A DNA stretch of 64,000 bases from Cytobacillus oceanisediminis (GCF_007830235.1 NZ_VLKI01000011.1:53853-117852); one strand, 5' to 3'. Shown: positions 1 through 10,429, counted from the stretch's first letter. Notes: generated by a model not told the origin, from the letters alone. Made by a program: numbers and translations.

Positions 1-136
1 CGTCGTTAATCACCTGGATTATCTACCATTTTGATCACCAGGGGCATGTTTGCGTCGTTAATCAACCGGATTATCTACCATTTTTGATCTCCTGTACATT
101 TTTTCGTCGTTAATCAACGAGTTTAACAACTGGATT
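1..136. repeat. Tandem motif array, 52-bp period
   Basis: The core CGTCGTTAATCA starts at 1, 53 and 105, an exact 52-bp period. The first two copies also share a GGATTATCTACCATTTT segment; the third is degenerate. The array lies downstream of the tyrS terminator and may continue beyond the left edge. It resembles the 20-21-bp motif arrays elsewhere in the window, but with a longer unit. Confidence 0.75.
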
Positions 137-163
137 ATTCCCGCAAAGTTGCGAATAAGCATA

Positions 164-190
164 AAAGCCCTCCTTCAACCGGAGGGCTTT
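164..190 (-). terminator. tyrS terminator
   Basis: A perfect 10-bp stem (AAAGCCCTCC / GGAGGGCTTT) with a 7-nt loop starts 5 bases past the tyrS stop. It is followed on the minus strand by TTTTAT, a typical intrinsic terminator. Confidence 0.9.
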
Positions 191-194
191 CATT

Positions 195-1472
<1,278 letters not shown>

Positions 1473-1538
1473 TTAAACTGTTACTAAATGGTTAAAATGC
1501 AATTTTTCCAGGCAAAGATGGGGGCGATTCCCACATAC

Positions 1539-1790
1539 AAAAAGCGCCCCTGCACATATGCAGGGACGCATGATTAATATTGCGCGGTACCACCCAAATT
1601 GAGGACAAATGCCCTCCACTCTTTCAAGATAACGGAATAACCGTTCACTGCTATGACTGCTGAGCAGGTTGACAGTGAAAGCTCAGGGAGGTAATTCACC
1701 CTTCTATTTGTACCGGCTCGCAGCGGCCGCCGGCTTTCTGAAACAGGGATAGAAGCATTACTGGGTTCCCATCAATGCCTATATAGTATT
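1539..1790 (-). promoter_or_regulatory. T-box leader of tyrS (Tyr specifier)
   Basis: Read on the minus strand, the leader contains the canonical T-box sequence AATTTGGGTGGTACCGCG (1583-1600). This is followed by a terminator hairpin ending in a T run (1539-1569; arms GCGTCCCTGC / GCAGGGGCGC). In stem I the specifier loop reads GAATTACCTC with the tyrosine codon TAC at 1691-1693. Uncharged tRNA-Tyr should pair with the specifier and the T-box to form the antiterminator. The leader's 5' end is uncertain; a TTGACA at 1862-1867 could be its -35 element, but I see no good -10 at the right spacing. Confidence 0.93.
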
Positions 1791-1930
1791 TTTGAAACAG
1801 AAATTATGCTTCTTACGTCTATGACTAAGATAAACCATTTTTATCATAAAAATCAGCCAAATGTCAAATACCTGTTCAAAAAAAGGAAATTTCAGATAAA
1901 TGGCGAACCTTGTCAATTAATATGTCGCAA

Positions 1931-2355
1931 TATCGCAGGTTAACGGGCTGTAAATTCGGAAAAAGGACTATATATTTAATTAAAGATTAGGATATTCCGA
2001 ACTAACTGCCCGTAAAAGCCCGATTGGTTCAACTAACCAACAGCGGAAAACTCGCTGTTGGAAGTTTCACTTTATCGCAGGTTAACGGGCTGTAAATTCA
2101 GAAAAGTAGTTTTCTGGTAGGTAATCAGTTAGTTTTTCCGAACAACTGCCCGTAAAAGCCCGATTGGTTCAACTAACCAACAGCGGAAAACTTGCTGTTG
2201 GAAGTTTCACTTTATCGCAGGTTATCGGGCAGTAACTTCAGAAAAGTAGTCTTCTGATAGGTATTCAGTTAGTTTTTCCGAACAACTGCCCGTAAAAGCC
2301 CGATTGGTTCAACTAACCAACAGTGGAAAACTCGCTGTTGGAAGTTTCACTTTAT
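1931..2355. repeat. Three tandem two-hairpin elements
   Basis: Three units of 140-143 bp start at 1931, 2073 and 2213, each beginning TATCGCAGGTTA and ending GTTGGAAGTTTCACTTTAT. Each unit has an outer stem (ACGGGC.GT at the start pairing with ACTGCCCGT) and a compact hairpin (CCAACAGCG / CGCTGTTGG, loop GAAAACT). Units 2 and 3 each carry one change in the short hairpin that leaves a G-T wobble. This is the same family, in the opposite orientation, as the array at 58255-58772. The last unit runs into the promoter of the downstream PBP gene. Confidence 0.85.
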
Positions 2356-2363
2356 GCTATAAT
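2335..2363 (+). promoter_or_regulatory. Putative promoter of the PBP gene
   Basis: A perfect -10 TATAAT lies at 2358-2363. At 17-bp spacing upstream the hexamer is CTGTTG (2335-2340), a weak -35 formed by the right arm of the last repeat hairpin. The predicted start of transcription is about 20 bp before the ribosome site AGGGGGAT. Confidence 0.55.
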
Positions 2364-2390
2364 AGATGTGATTTTAGGGGGATTGATACG

Positions 2391-5285
2391 ATGAAAGAAA
2401 AGTTTCAAATACTTATTGATAAACTGAGGCAAACTCCAGGTCTCTTCGGCAATAAAAAAGCAGCAAAAGGGGCTAGCATAACTTACCAGGTTGTCTGGAA
2501 TTTAGCCTTGCTGTTTATCATTTTGGCTGTAATTGGCGGTGCGTTTGCTGGAGGTTTGGGAGCAGGTTACTTTGCCTCACTTGTAAAGGATGAGCCAATT
2601 CGGTCCTATGCCAGCATGAAAAAGGATATATATGATTATGCAGAAACATCGGAAGTTTACTTTGCGGATAATGTGTATTTGGGCAAGCTAAGGACCGACC
2701 TTGAACGGGAGGAAGTTAAGCTTGAGGATGTTTCAGACCACTTGATTAACGCAGTTGTGGCTACGGAAGATGAATATTTTTACGAGCATGACGGAGTGGT
2801 GCCAAAAGCGATTATGCGTGCCCTGTTCCAGGAAGTAACAAATTCATCTGTTCAGTCCGGCGGAAGCACACTGACACAGCAGCTGATTAAGAACCAAATC
2901 TTAACGAATGAAGTATCTTTTGAGCGAAAAGCAAAAGAGATACTATTGGCATTGCGCCTTGAGAAATTCTTTGATAAAAAAGAGATTCTAGAAGCATACC
3001 TGAATGTTTCCACCTTTGGAAGAAATGCTTCCGGCCGGAATATCGCGGGTGTTGAAGCAGCTGCCAAGGGCATTTTTGGGGTAAGCGCAAAGGAATTGAC
3101 CTTGCCTCAGGCTGCTTTCATTGCGGGGCTTCCCCAGAGCCCATTCGGCTATACTCCTTTTACGAGGGAAGGAACAGTTAAAGAGAATTTGGAACCAGGG
3201 TTCTCAAGGATGCAAACCGTTCTGAAAAGAATGTACGACGATGGCAAGATTAACCAGAAACAATATGAAGAAGCTTTGGCGCACGACCTGACAAAGGATT
3301 TTGCAGATCCTTCAGCAAGTCCTTTAGAAAAATATCCGTACTTAACATTTGAAATTGAAGAGCGTGCAGTAAACATCATGACCAAGATTCTGGCGAAAAA
3401 CGATGGTTATGAAGAACAGGACTTAAAAGAAGATGACGCACTCCGCGAGGAATATAGAACCCTTGCAGACCGGACAATCCGCCAAAATGGCTATCAGATT
3501 CATACAACGATTAACAAAGATATTTATGATAAAATGCAGCAGGTAAAAGATAACTACCCTTATTACGGACCTGACAAACCAGAGACAGTTAAGGATCCTG
3601 AAACGGGTGAGAACAAGCAAATCATGGAGCCTGTAGAAGTCGGTGCTATTTTAATTGAAAATAAGACCGGGAAAATTATCAGCTTTGTCGGCGGACGCGA
3701 TCACAAGCGTGAGCAATTGAATCATGCTACAAACGCTGTAAGGCAAAATGGTTCAACCATGAAGCCGCTGCTGGTGTATGCACCTGCTATGGAGCTAGGA
3801 AAGTCAGCTCCTGGAACAATTTTACCGGATGTGCCATTATACCTTGCTCCAGGATTGAACAGGCCTTGGCCAAATAACTATACCAGAACGTATAGCGGTC
3901 TGGTTTCTGCCAGAGAAGCATTAAAGTATTCCTACAATGTTCCGGCTGTTAAGCTATATAAGGACATAGTCGGACAAAGACCTGCTGCCTACCTGGAAAA
4001 GATGGGCTTTACTTCGATGATTGGCCCGGACTATACGAATTTGTCCACAGCCATTGGTTCATTGGAATATGGGGTAACAGTTGAAGAAAATACAAATGCA
4101 TTCAGCACCTTTGCCAATGACGGTAAATTTGTTGATGCTTATATGATTGAAAAAATCACTGATAAAAACGGCCAGGTTATTTATCAGTATGAAGTCAAGC
4201 CTGTTGATGTATTCAGCCCGCAGACGGCTTACTTAACAATTGATATGATGCGGGATGTTATTAACAGCGGAACAGCCACTTCCGTTAGAAATAGATTGAA
4301 ATTCAGTTCTGACTGGGCAGGGAAAACAGGAACAGGCGTAGATTTCCACGATGCGTGGTTTGTTGCAACCAATCCGAATGTCACTTTCGGGATCTGGTCC
4401 GGCTATGATACACCTAAGTCTTTAAAAGCTCCCGGCGCATTAAGCTACAGCCTGCGGAATAATTATCTATGGGCAGATCTCATGAATGCAGCATATGATG
4501 TTGCGCCTGATCTTGTCGACCCTAGCACAAGCTTTAAAATGCCTGGGGGGATCGTAAGAAGATCCTTCTGCGCTATTTCTGGCCTGCTGCCTTCTGATGC
4601 ATGCTCAAAGGCTGGCCTCGTTGAAACAGACTTATTCAACGCGAAGTTTGTTCCAACAAAAGTGGACGATAGCCTTGGCAATGGAAAACTTGTGAGAATT
4701 GGCGACAAAAAATATATGGCTCTTGATTCAACTCCTGAAGAATTTACAGAACCAGGATTAGTACTGAATCCAGAGTATATTGAAAAATTATTTGGCATTA
4801 AAGCAAATCCAGGCGATCTTATTCCTAATAAAGAGCGCTGGAAGAGCATTTTAACTACCGGCGACAAACTGGAGGATAACGGCAGGGCTCCTGCCGCCCT
4901 AAACATTAAAGCTTCAGGCGAGACCGTAACATGGGGTGCCCATCCAGAAAAAGATGTTATTGGCTACCGCATCTATAGCGGCGGCAAAAAAGTCGGTACA
5001 GTAAAAGCTGGATCGTCTCTAAGCTTCAAGGCTGGCAATGGTGCTATACACGTAACAGCCGTCGATATTGCCGGGAAGGAATCCAAGCCTTCAAACGTGG
5101 TTGAAATCGGCAAAAAGCCTGAAGAAGAGAAACCAAAAGAAGAAAAGCCTAAAGAGGAAAAACCTAAAGAAGAGAAACCCAAAGAGGAAAAACCTGCAGA
5201 CCCTCCAGCCGAAGAAAAACCGGATCCTGAAAAGCCAGTAGAACCTGGTGATGGAGGCGGAGAAGGAGAAGGCAGTACAAACTAA
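2391..5285 (+). CDS. Class A penicillin-binding protein (PBP1A type)
   Basis: A bifunctional peptidoglycan synthase: it polymerises glycan strands from lipid II and cross-links their stem peptides outside the membrane. Start ATG 2391 is chosen because AGGGGGAT precedes it; the 29 codons upstream in frame lie inside repeat DNA. The 964-residue protein has a short cytoplasmic N-terminus and one membrane anchor (about 30-64). Its GT51 transglycosylase carries the catalytic Glu126 (EDEYFYEHDG) and GGSTLTQQ near 157. The transpeptidase has S455-T-M-K458, SYN at 514 and KTG at 645. A fibronectin-III-like domain (about 855-930) and a low-complexity tail of repeated EEKPK follow. It lies between tyrS and acsA, a location I do not know from B. 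subtilis. Confidence 0.93.
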   Translation: MKEKFQILIDKLRQTPGLFGNKKAAKGASITYQVVWNLALLFIILAVIGGAFAGGLGAGYFASLVKDEPIRSYASMKKDIYDYAETSEVYFADNVYLGKLRTDLEREEVKLEDVSDHLINAVVATEDEYFYEHDGVVPKAIMRALFQEVTNSSVQSGGSTLTQQLIKNQILTNEVSFERKAKEILLALRLEKFFDKKEILEAYLNVSTFGRNASGRNIAGVEAAAKGIFGVSAKELTLPQAAFIAGLPQSPFGYTPFTREGTVKENLEPGFSRMQTVLKRMYDDGKINQKQYEEALAHDLTKDFADPSASPLEKYPYLTFEIEERAVNIMTKILAKNDGYEEQDLKEDDALREEYRTLADRTIRQNGYQIHTTINKDIYDKMQQVKDNYPYYGPDKPETVKDPETGENKQIMEPVEVGAILIENKTGKIISFVGGRDHKREQLNHATNAVRQNGSTMKPLLVYAPAMELGKSAPGTILPDVPLYLAPGLNRPWPNNYTRTYSGLVSAREALKYSYNVPAVKLYKDIVGQRPAAYLEKMGFTSMIGPDYTNLSTAIGSLEYGVTVEENTNAFSTFANDGKFVDAYMIEKITDKNGQVIYQYEVKPVDVFSPQTAYLTIDMMRDVINSGTATSVRNRLKFSSDWAGKTGTGVDFHDAWFVATNPNVTFGIWSGYDTPKSLKAPGALSYSLRNNYLWADLMNAAYDVAPDLVDPSTSFKMPGGIVRRSFCAISGLLPSDACSKAGLVETDLFNAKFVPTKVDDSLGNGKLVRIGDKKYMALDSTPEEFTEPGLVLNPEYIEKLFGIKANPGDLIPNKERWKSILTTGDKLEDNGRAPAALNIKASGETVTWGAHPEKDVIGYRIYSGGKKVGTVKAGSSLSFKAGNGAIHVTAVDIAGKESKPSNVVEIGKKPEEEKPKEEKPKEEKPKEEKPKEEKPADPPAEEKPDPEKPVEPGDGGGEGEGSTN

Positions 5286-5302
5286 TTAAATATTTAAAAG
5301 TG

Positions 5303-5347
5303 AAGCTGATTTTCAAGCCGGTAAAGGCTCGAAAGTCAGCTTTTTTT
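5303..5347 (+). terminator. PBP gene terminator
   Basis: The stem AGCTGA-TTTTC / GAAAG-TCAGCT is followed directly by a run of seven T on the plus strand, shortly after the PBP stop. Confidence 0.85.
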
Positions 5348-5417
5348 ATTAGTTATTTATCAAAGCTCGGTATCGACTTATTCAGTGTTCCAACTAGCTG
5401 CTGGAGATTCCTATTTA

Positions 5418-5545
5418 TTCGCTAGTTTATGCACTTTGTTCGCTAAATTTAAAATTTGTTCGCTAATTTTTATCGTTTGTTCGTAAAATTCCCCACTTTA
5501 TTCGCAAGTTTTTCTGCTTTATTCGTTAAGTTCACAATTATTCAT
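5418..5545. repeat. Phased TTCGCTAA motif array (20-21 bp)
   Basis: The core TTCG(CTAA) starts at 5418, 5439, 5459, 5480, 5501 and 5522, with a weaker TTCA at 5541. Spacings are 21, 20, 21, 21, 21 and 19 bp. The A/T-rich spacers between cores are not conserved. It sits between the convergent PBP and acsA genes. Confidence 0.8.
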
Positions 5546-5572
5546 GTTTTCCCTGCTGCGCAAACCAAAAAA

Positions 5573-5655
5573 AGAGAACCGCGGCCATCGAAATGCACCT
5601 CCAATTGTTAGTCTTGTCTAAGAATTGGGGTGCATTTCACTATAAGCGGTTCTCT
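5573..5655. terminator. Large nested hairpin, likely acsA terminator
   Basis: The outer arms AGAGAACCGC (5573-5582) and GCGGTTCTCT (5646-5655) enclose an inner stem (GAAATGCACC.CCAATT / AATTGG.GGTGCATTTC) with a loop of about 14 nt. The structure ends 5 bases from the acsA stop, and the minus strand continues into TTTTTTTGG. It is larger than a usual intrinsic terminator. Confidence 0.7.
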
Positions 5656-5660
5656 TTCTA

Positions 5661-7379
5661 TTAGTCTTCCATTGTAGACAGATCGCCAGTTGGGAGATCT
5701 AGTTCCCAGGCTTTTAAGACGCGGCGCATAATTTTACCGCTTCGAGTTTTTGGAAGCTTGTCACGGAACTCAATTTCGCGCGGAGCTGCATGAGCTGCAA
5801 GGCCTTTCTTAACGAATTGGCGAATATCCTCCACTAACTCTTCAGATGGCTCATGGCCGTCTCTTAATGCTACAAACGCTTTAATAATTTCTCCGCGAAC
5901 TGGATCCGGCTTTCCGATTACTCCTGCTTCTGCAACTGCCGGATGTTCGATCAGCTTGCTTTCTACTTCAAACGGGCCTACACGTTCGCCGGATGTCATG
6001 ATAACGTCATCCACACGTCCCTGGAACCAGAAGTAGCCTTCTTCATCCATATAAGCTGAATCACCGGATACATACCAGTCACCAGGCATAAAGTACGATT
6101 CATATTTTTGCTCGTTATTCCAAATCGTGTGCATCATCGAAGGCCAGCCTTTTTTAATAGCAAGGTTACCCATGCGGTTTGGCGGCAGTTCATTTCCCTG
6201 GTCATCAACAATGGCAGCTTTGACTCCAGGAATAGGCTTGCCCATGGAACCAGGCTTAATTTCCATGCAAGGATAGTTACAGATCAGCTGTGCACCCGTT
6301 TCTGTCATCCACCATGTATCATGGATGCGCAAATTGAACACCTTCATGCCCCATCTGACTACCTCAGGATTTAATGGCTCACCAACACTCAAGATGTGCC
6401 GAAGGCTGCTCATATCAAATTTCTTAACAACCTCATCCCCTGCACCCATCAGCATGCGGAAAGCTGTTGGAGCACTGTACCAAACAGTAACGCCATATTC
6501 TTCAATCATCTTGTACCATGTCTCAGGATTGAATCTTCCACCGACAATCAGGTTAGATGTTCCTGTAAGCCACGGACCGAAAATGCCGTATGATGTTCCG
6601 GTAACCCAGCCTGGGTCAGCAGTGCACCAATACACATCTTCTTCCTTAAGATCCAATACCCATTTAGCCGTCTGGTAGTGCTGAATCATTGCATTATGTA
6701 CATGCAGCACACCTTTTGGCTTGCCTGTGGAACCGGAAGTATAATGTAAAATTAATCCATCATTTCCATCAACCCATTCGATAGGAAGCTTTCGGCTTGA
6801 TTCAGCCATTCTTTTATTAAAGTCAACATAAGAGCCTGTTTCCTCAACATTATCGCCTACAAGGAAAACATGCTTTAGAGCTGGCAGCTGATCAACCGGA
6901 ACCCGTTCCAAAAGCTCAGGAGTAGTGATTAAGACTTTTGCTTCACTGTCTTCAAGCCTGTCACGGACAGCGCCTTCCATGAAAGCCTCAAATAATGGAC
7001 CGACAATCGCACCAAGCTTGATGGCTCCCAAAACAGCGAAATATAATTCAGGGGAACGAGGCATAAAAATGAACACCCTGTCTCCTTTTTCCACATCGCC
7101 GTATGTCTTCAGAGCATTTCCAGCTTTATTGGAAAGTTCTTTCATTTCTTTGAAAGTATACTTTTCATTTCTTTCTCCGTCACGATAATAAAGGGCAACC
7201 TTATTTTTTCTAAATGATTCCGCATGGCGGTCGATTGCCTCATAGGCCATATTCATTCGGCCTGTATCTTTCCAGGAAAACTCTTTTTCCACATCCGCCC
7301 AGTTGAAATTCTTATATAACTCGTCATAGCTTTTTAAATTAAACTCCCCTTGCGTCACTGGCAGCGCTTCCACTTTCAT
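5661..7379 (-). CDS. acsA: Acetyl-CoA synthetase
   Basis: AMP-forming acetate-CoA ligase that activates acetate to acetyl-CoA in the cytoplasm. Start ATG 7379 follows GGGGGATATCAATAT and gives 572 residues, matching B. subtilis AcsA from memory; an upstream in-frame extension has no ribosome site. Visible signatures are the adenylate-forming P-loop YTSGSTGKPKG (about 230-240), the A8 hinge region YFWFQGRVDDVI, and PKTRSGKIMRR, whose Lys549 is the residue acetylated and inactivated by AcuA in B. subtilis. It is transcribed divergently from acuABC, so the enzyme and its acetylation control share one intergenic region. Confidence 0.97.
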   Translation of the reverse strand: MKVEALPVTQGEFNLKSYDELYKNFNWADVEKEFSWKDTGRMNMAYEAIDRHAESFRKNKVALYYRDGERNEKYTFKEMKELSNKAGNALKTYGDVEKGDRVFIFMPRSPELYFAVLGAIKLGAIVGPLFEAFMEGAVRDRLEDSEAKVLITTPELLERVPVDQLPALKHVFLVGDNVEETGSYVDFNKRMAESSRKLPIEWVDGNDGLILHYTSGSTGKPKGVLHVHNAMIQHYQTAKWVLDLKEEDVYWCTADPGWVTGTSYGIFGPWLTGTSNLIVGGRFNPETWYKMIEEYGVTVWYSAPTAFRMLMGAGDEVVKKFDMSSLRHILSVGEPLNPEVVRWGMKVFNLRIHDTWWMTETGAQLICNYPCMEIKPGSMGKPIPGVKAAIVDDQGNELPPNRMGNLAIKKGWPSMMHTIWNNEQKYESYFMPGDWYVSGDSAYMDEEGYFWFQGRVDDVIMTSGERVGPFEVESKLIEHPAVAEAGVIGKPDPVRGEIIKAFVALRDGHEPSEELVEDIRQFVKKGLAAHAAPREIEFRDKLPKTRSGKIMRRVLKAWELDLPTGDLSTMED

Positions 7380-7413
7380 ATATTGATATCCCCCTTTTTT
7401 GTGATTTGATATT

Positions 7414-7442
7414 ATTATAGTATAAATATTATTTTTTCTCAA
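7414..7442 (-). promoter_or_regulatory. acsA sigma-A promoter
   Basis: On the minus strand TTGAGA (7437-7442), a 17-bp spacer and TATAAT (7414-7419) make a near-consensus sigma-A promoter about 35 bp upstream of the acsA start codon. Confidence 0.8.
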
Positions 7443-7529
7443 TTTTTAAAATATTGCAGCTAAAAAATAATTCTTATGCATCATTCCGGGAATTGTCACA
7501 AAGTTTTTCAAATTAACCAGAAAATTATG

Positions 7530-7543
7530 TGAAAGCGCTTTAT
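7530..7543 (+). promoter_or_regulatory. cre box (CcpA operator) of acuABC
   Basis: TGAAAGCGCTTTAT matches the palindromic cre consensus TGAAAGCGCTTTCA at 12 of 14 positions. It overlaps the expected -35 region of the acuA promoter. CcpA repression of acuABC and acsA is known in B. subtilis, and ccpA itself lies 5 kb away in this window. Whether this one site also affects acsA cannot be told from sequence. Confidence 0.8.
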
Positions 7544-7565
7544 ATAGATAGTTTTTATGTATAAT
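7537..7565 (+). promoter_or_regulatory. acuA promoter
   Basis: TATAAT lies at 7560-7565, about 38 bp before the acuA start. The -35 hexamer at 17-bp spacing (GCTTTA) is poor and lies inside the cre box, which fits repression by CcpA. Confidence 0.6.
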
Positions 7566-7603
7566 AGATAGTACATTGATCATGTCTTTTAGGCGGTGAA
7601 TAA

Positions 7604-8236
7604 ATGGAACATAAAAAAACGTACAATGCTAAAGAATTAAAAACAGCAAATGGTAAATTAATTATCGAAGGGCCTATCTCACCTGAAAAACTCGCAGATT
7701 ACGAGTTTCATGAACATCTGGTAGCTTTCAGGCCACCAGCACAGCAGCATAAAGCTCTGGTTGAAATTGCTGGATTGCCGGAGGGAAGAATTATAATTGC
7801 CAGAGACCGGCACACCATTGTCGGCTATGTAACTTATTTGTACCCGGATCCCCTTGAGCGATGGTCCGAGGGAAAAATGGAAAATTTAATAGAACTTGGT
7901 GCCATTGAAGTAATTCCGGCATTTCGCGGTTCTGGAACAGGCAAGAACCTATTAAAAGTCTCAATGATGGATGATGCGATGGAAGACTACATCATTATTA
8001 CGACAGAATATTACTGGCATTGGGATCTAAAGGGAACCGGACTGAATGTTTGGGAATATCGTAAGATTATGGAAAAGATGATGAATGCAGGCGGCCTGGA
8101 ATGGTATGCCACAGACGACCCGGAAATCAGCTCCCATCCTGCAAATTGCCTGATGGCGAGAATCGGCAAAAGAGTAGACCAGGAATCGGTCCAGCAATTC
8201 GACCGTCTGCGCTTTATGAACCGCTTTATGTATTAA
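7604..8236 (+). CDS. acuA: Protein acetyltransferase AcuA
   Basis: GNAT-family acetyltransferase that inactivates AcsA by acetylating its catalytic lysine. The 210 residues include a C-terminal GNAT core with the acetyl-CoA-binding loop FRGSGTGKNLLK (about residues 107-118). The start follows AGGCGGTGA at 7-8 nt. It is the first gene of the acuABC group; a 176-bp mobile-like repeat now separates it from acuB, leaving a 319-bp gap that may weaken the operon. Confidence 0.95.
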   Translation: MEHKKTYNAKELKTANGKLIIEGPISPEKLADYEFHEHLVAFRPPAQQHKALVEIAGLPEGRIIIARDRHTIVGYVTYLYPDPLERWSEGKMENLIELGAIEVIPAFRGSGTGKNLLKVSMMDDAMEDYIIITTEYYWHWDLKGTGLNVWEYRKIMEKMMNAGGLEWYATDDPEISSHPANCLMARIGKRVDQESVQQFDRLRFMNRFMY

Positions 8237-8273
8237 TAAACTATCATAGAAAACCAATGATTATATAATATGA

Positions 8274-8449
8274 GACTATGTTAAAGCTCATTGTTGGCAC
8301 TCTGTTGATTGGAGTGGAAGGTGCGAGACTCCGGCCGGTGAAGCGAGTCAAAGGGAGACCCCGCCGCCGCAAGGCTCCGAGGAGCGTTGGACCACCCGCG
8401 GTTCGCTGAGCCCCTGAAGCGGAAATCTACAGACAAGTTTAACAGAGCT
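8274..8449 (+). mobile_element. MITE-like element, short subtype, between acuA and acuB
   Basis: This 176-bp GC-rich element has ends GACTATGTTAAAGCT and AACAGAGCT, related by inversion. It is flanked by TAATATGA (8266-8273) and TAATATTT (8450-8457), a decayed 8-bp target duplication with 6 of 8 matching. The interior shares GATTGGAGTGGAAGG, GGGAGACCCCG, CGCGGTTCGCTGAG and GAAGCGGAAAT with five other copies in the window. It lacks the GAAAATGC hairpin found in the long subtype and has no coding potential. Confidence 0.75.
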
Positions 8450-8555
8450 TAATATTTAAAAAAATTGCTTCAATGTTAAAAAATACGCTTTGTTCCCGCT
8501 CCAGTGCTGGTGTGCGTGGAAACTCCATATAAGTTCAATAAAGGAGGCTCTAAAA

Positions 8556-9203
8556 GTGATTGTTGAAGAAATTATGAAAACGGATGTCACTACACTGACA
8601 AAGGATGATAGTATAGCGGATGCCATAAAAATAATGAGTGCAAATAAAGTACGCCATTTGCCGATAACTGATCATGTGAATAAGCTGGTAGGCCTTGTCA
8701 CTGACAGGGATATCCGGGATGCCACTCCATCTATTTTTCATACAGAGTTATTTAAGGAAGATCTTCAGAAACCTTTGGAAACAATTATGAAAACAGAAAT
8801 CATTTCGGGGCATCCCCTTGATTTTGCAGAAGAAATTGCTGCTATTTTCTATGAGCACCGCATTGGCTGTCTTCCTATATTAAAAGATAACAAGCTTGTT
8901 GGAATCGTGACTGAAACGGATCTTCTTCACACCCTGGTCCAATTGACAGGCGCACATCAGCCTGGGTCGCAAATTGAGGTAAAAGTGCCTAACAGGGCCG
9001 GCATGCTCTTTGAAGTTACAGAAGTGATTTGCAAAAGGAAAGCAAATATACAGAGTGTCCTTGTTTATCCGGATAAAAAGGATGAGAAATTTAAAATTTT
9101 AGTGTTAAGAGTGCAAACCATGAATCCCACCCTTGTGATTGAAGATTTGAAAAAAGCCGGCTTTGCAGTATTATGGCCAAACCTGCCGGGGATTTCTCTA
9201 TGA
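8556..9203 (+). CDS. acuB: Acetoin-utilisation protein AcuB (CBS-ACT)
   Basis: A probable ligand sensor in the acetate/acetoin control module; its biochemical role in B. subtilis is not settled. The start is GTG 8556, preceded by AAAGGAGG at 9 nt; ATG-like positions upstream are in repeat DNA. The 215 residues consist of two CBS motifs (about 1-60 and 75-130, with VRHLPITD and IGCLPILKD) and a C-terminal ACT domain (about 140-215, [17 protein letters not shown]). Its stop overlaps the acuC start (ATGA), so the two genes are probably translationally coupled. Confidence 0.93.
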   Translation: MIVEEIMKTDVTTLTKDDSIADAIKIMSANKVRHLPITDHVNKLVGLVTDRDIRDATPSIFHTELFKEDLQKPLETIMKTEIISGHPLDFAEEIAAIFYEHRIGCLPILKDNKLVGIVTETDLLHTLVQLTGAHQPGSQIEVKVPNRAGMLFEVTEVICKRKANIQSVLVYPDKKDEKFKILVLRVQTMNPTLVIEDLKKAGFAVLWPNLPGISL

Positions 9204-10372
9204 CTCATGATTCAATTTTTGTATATTCGGAAGAGCTGCTGAACTACAAATTCAGCAAAAATCATCCTTTTAACCAGCTAAGGCTCAAACTGACACTCGA
9301 TTTGCTTAAAAATATGAAAGCGATTGAGGATCATCAAATCGTTCCTCCTCGCCCAGCTACTGAAGAAGAACTTCACCTGATCCATGATCCAAATTATGTG
9401 AACGCTGTTAAACTCGCCGGCCAGGGACAGCTTCCTGAAGATGTTGGAGAAAATTACGGATTGGGGACTGAGGATACACCTATTTTTCCAAATATGCATG
9501 AAGCAAGCTCCTTGCTGGTAGGAGGGACTCTGGCTGCCGTAGATAAGGTCATGAGCGGGCGGGCAAAGCATGCTCTCCACCTCGGCGGAGGACTGCATCA
9601 TGGATTTCGCGGAAAAGCATCAGGATTTTGCATATATAATGATAGCTCTGTTGCCATTAAATATATTCAGGAAAAATATAAAGCCAAGGTACTGTATGTC
9701 GATACAGATGCTCACCATGGAGACGGTGTCCAATGGTCCTTTTATGATGATCCTGATGTATGTACCTTATCCATCCATGAAACAGGACGCTATTTATTTC
9801 CGGGCACAGGAAATGTAAATGAACGTGGGCAAGGAAAGGGATACGGATTTTCTTTCAATATACCAGTGGATGCTTTTACAGAAGATGATTCCTGGCTCCA
9901 TGCCTACAGGACAGCTTTTCGTGAGGTCGCTGAATTCTTTAAGCCTGACGTAATTCTCACTCAGAATGGTGCAGATTCACATTATCTGGATCCCCTTACC
10001 CATTTGTCATCAACCATGAAAATATACAGGGAGATTCCTAAACTGGCACATGAAATGGCACATGAGTATTGCGATGGAAAATGGATTGCTGTCGGCGGCG
10101 GCGGCTATGATATATGGCGTGTGGTTCCCCGGGCCTGGGCCATGATATGGCTTGAAATGACTGAAAACTCAAAGTCTTATGGCAATCTGCCTTTAGAATG
10201 GATAAACACCTGGAAGAAGCATGCTCCTGTGCCCCTTCCCCTTCAATGGGACGATCCTGATGATCTTTATCCGCCGATTCCTCGAAAAAGTGAAATAACA
10301 GAAAAAAACGCCCAAACATTGGACAAAGTTCTATATCCTATAAGAAATAGGAAAATGACTGAGTCCATGTAA
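9200..10372 (+). CDS. acuC: AcsA deacetylase AcuC
   Basis: Zinc-dependent class I histone-deacetylase-fold enzyme that removes the acetyl group put on AcsA by AcuA. The start is ATG 9200, overlapping the acuB stop by 4 nt; an earlier in-frame start would lie deep in acuB. The 390-residue protein shows [16 protein letters not shown] (about 135-150), the metal-binding DTDAHHGDG (about 170-178), a second metal Asp in [14 protein letters not shown], and GGGGYD near 300. All expected catalytic residues are present. Confidence 0.95.
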   Translation: MTHDSIFVYSEELLNYKFSKNHPFNQLRLKLTLDLLKNMKAIEDHQIVPPRPATEEELHLIHDPNYVNAVKLAGQGQLPEDVGENYGLGTEDTPIFPNMHEASSLLVGGTLAAVDKVMSGRAKHALHLGGGLHHGFRGKASGFCIYNDSSVAIKYIQEKYKAKVLYVDTDAHHGDGVQWSFYDDPDVCTLSIHETGRYLFPGTGNVNERGQGKGYGFSFNIPVDAFTEDDSWLHAYRTAFREVAEFFKPDVILTQNGADSHYLDPLTHLSSTMKIYREIPKLAHEMAHEYCDGKWIAVGGGGYDIWRVVPRAWAMIWLEMTENSKSYGNLPLEWINTWKKHAPVPLPLQWDDPDDLYPPIPRKSEITEKNAQTLDKVLYPIRNRKMTESM

Positions 10373-10378
10373 ATGAAA

Positions 10379-10423
10379 AGGCTGACAAACGGTTGTATTT
10401 GAATCCGGCTGTCAGCCTTTTTT
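10379..10423 (+). terminator. acuC terminator
   Basis: AGGCTGACA / TGTCAGCCT arms around a 22-nt loop, followed by TTTTT on the plus strand, just after the acuC stop. Confidence 0.88.
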
Positions 10424-10429
10424 CTATTT

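Noticed and set aside
1862-1867. TTGACA as a definite tyrS -35
   Set aside because: No acceptable -10 at 16-18 bp, so it is mentioned only as a possibility.
2304-2390. Upstream in-frame start for the PBP
   Set aside because: The 29 extra codons translate repeat DNA and the promoter; ATG 2391 has the ribosome site.
4463-4906. 147-codon minus-strand frame within the PBP gene
   Set aside because: Shadow of a high-confidence coding region; no ribosome site.
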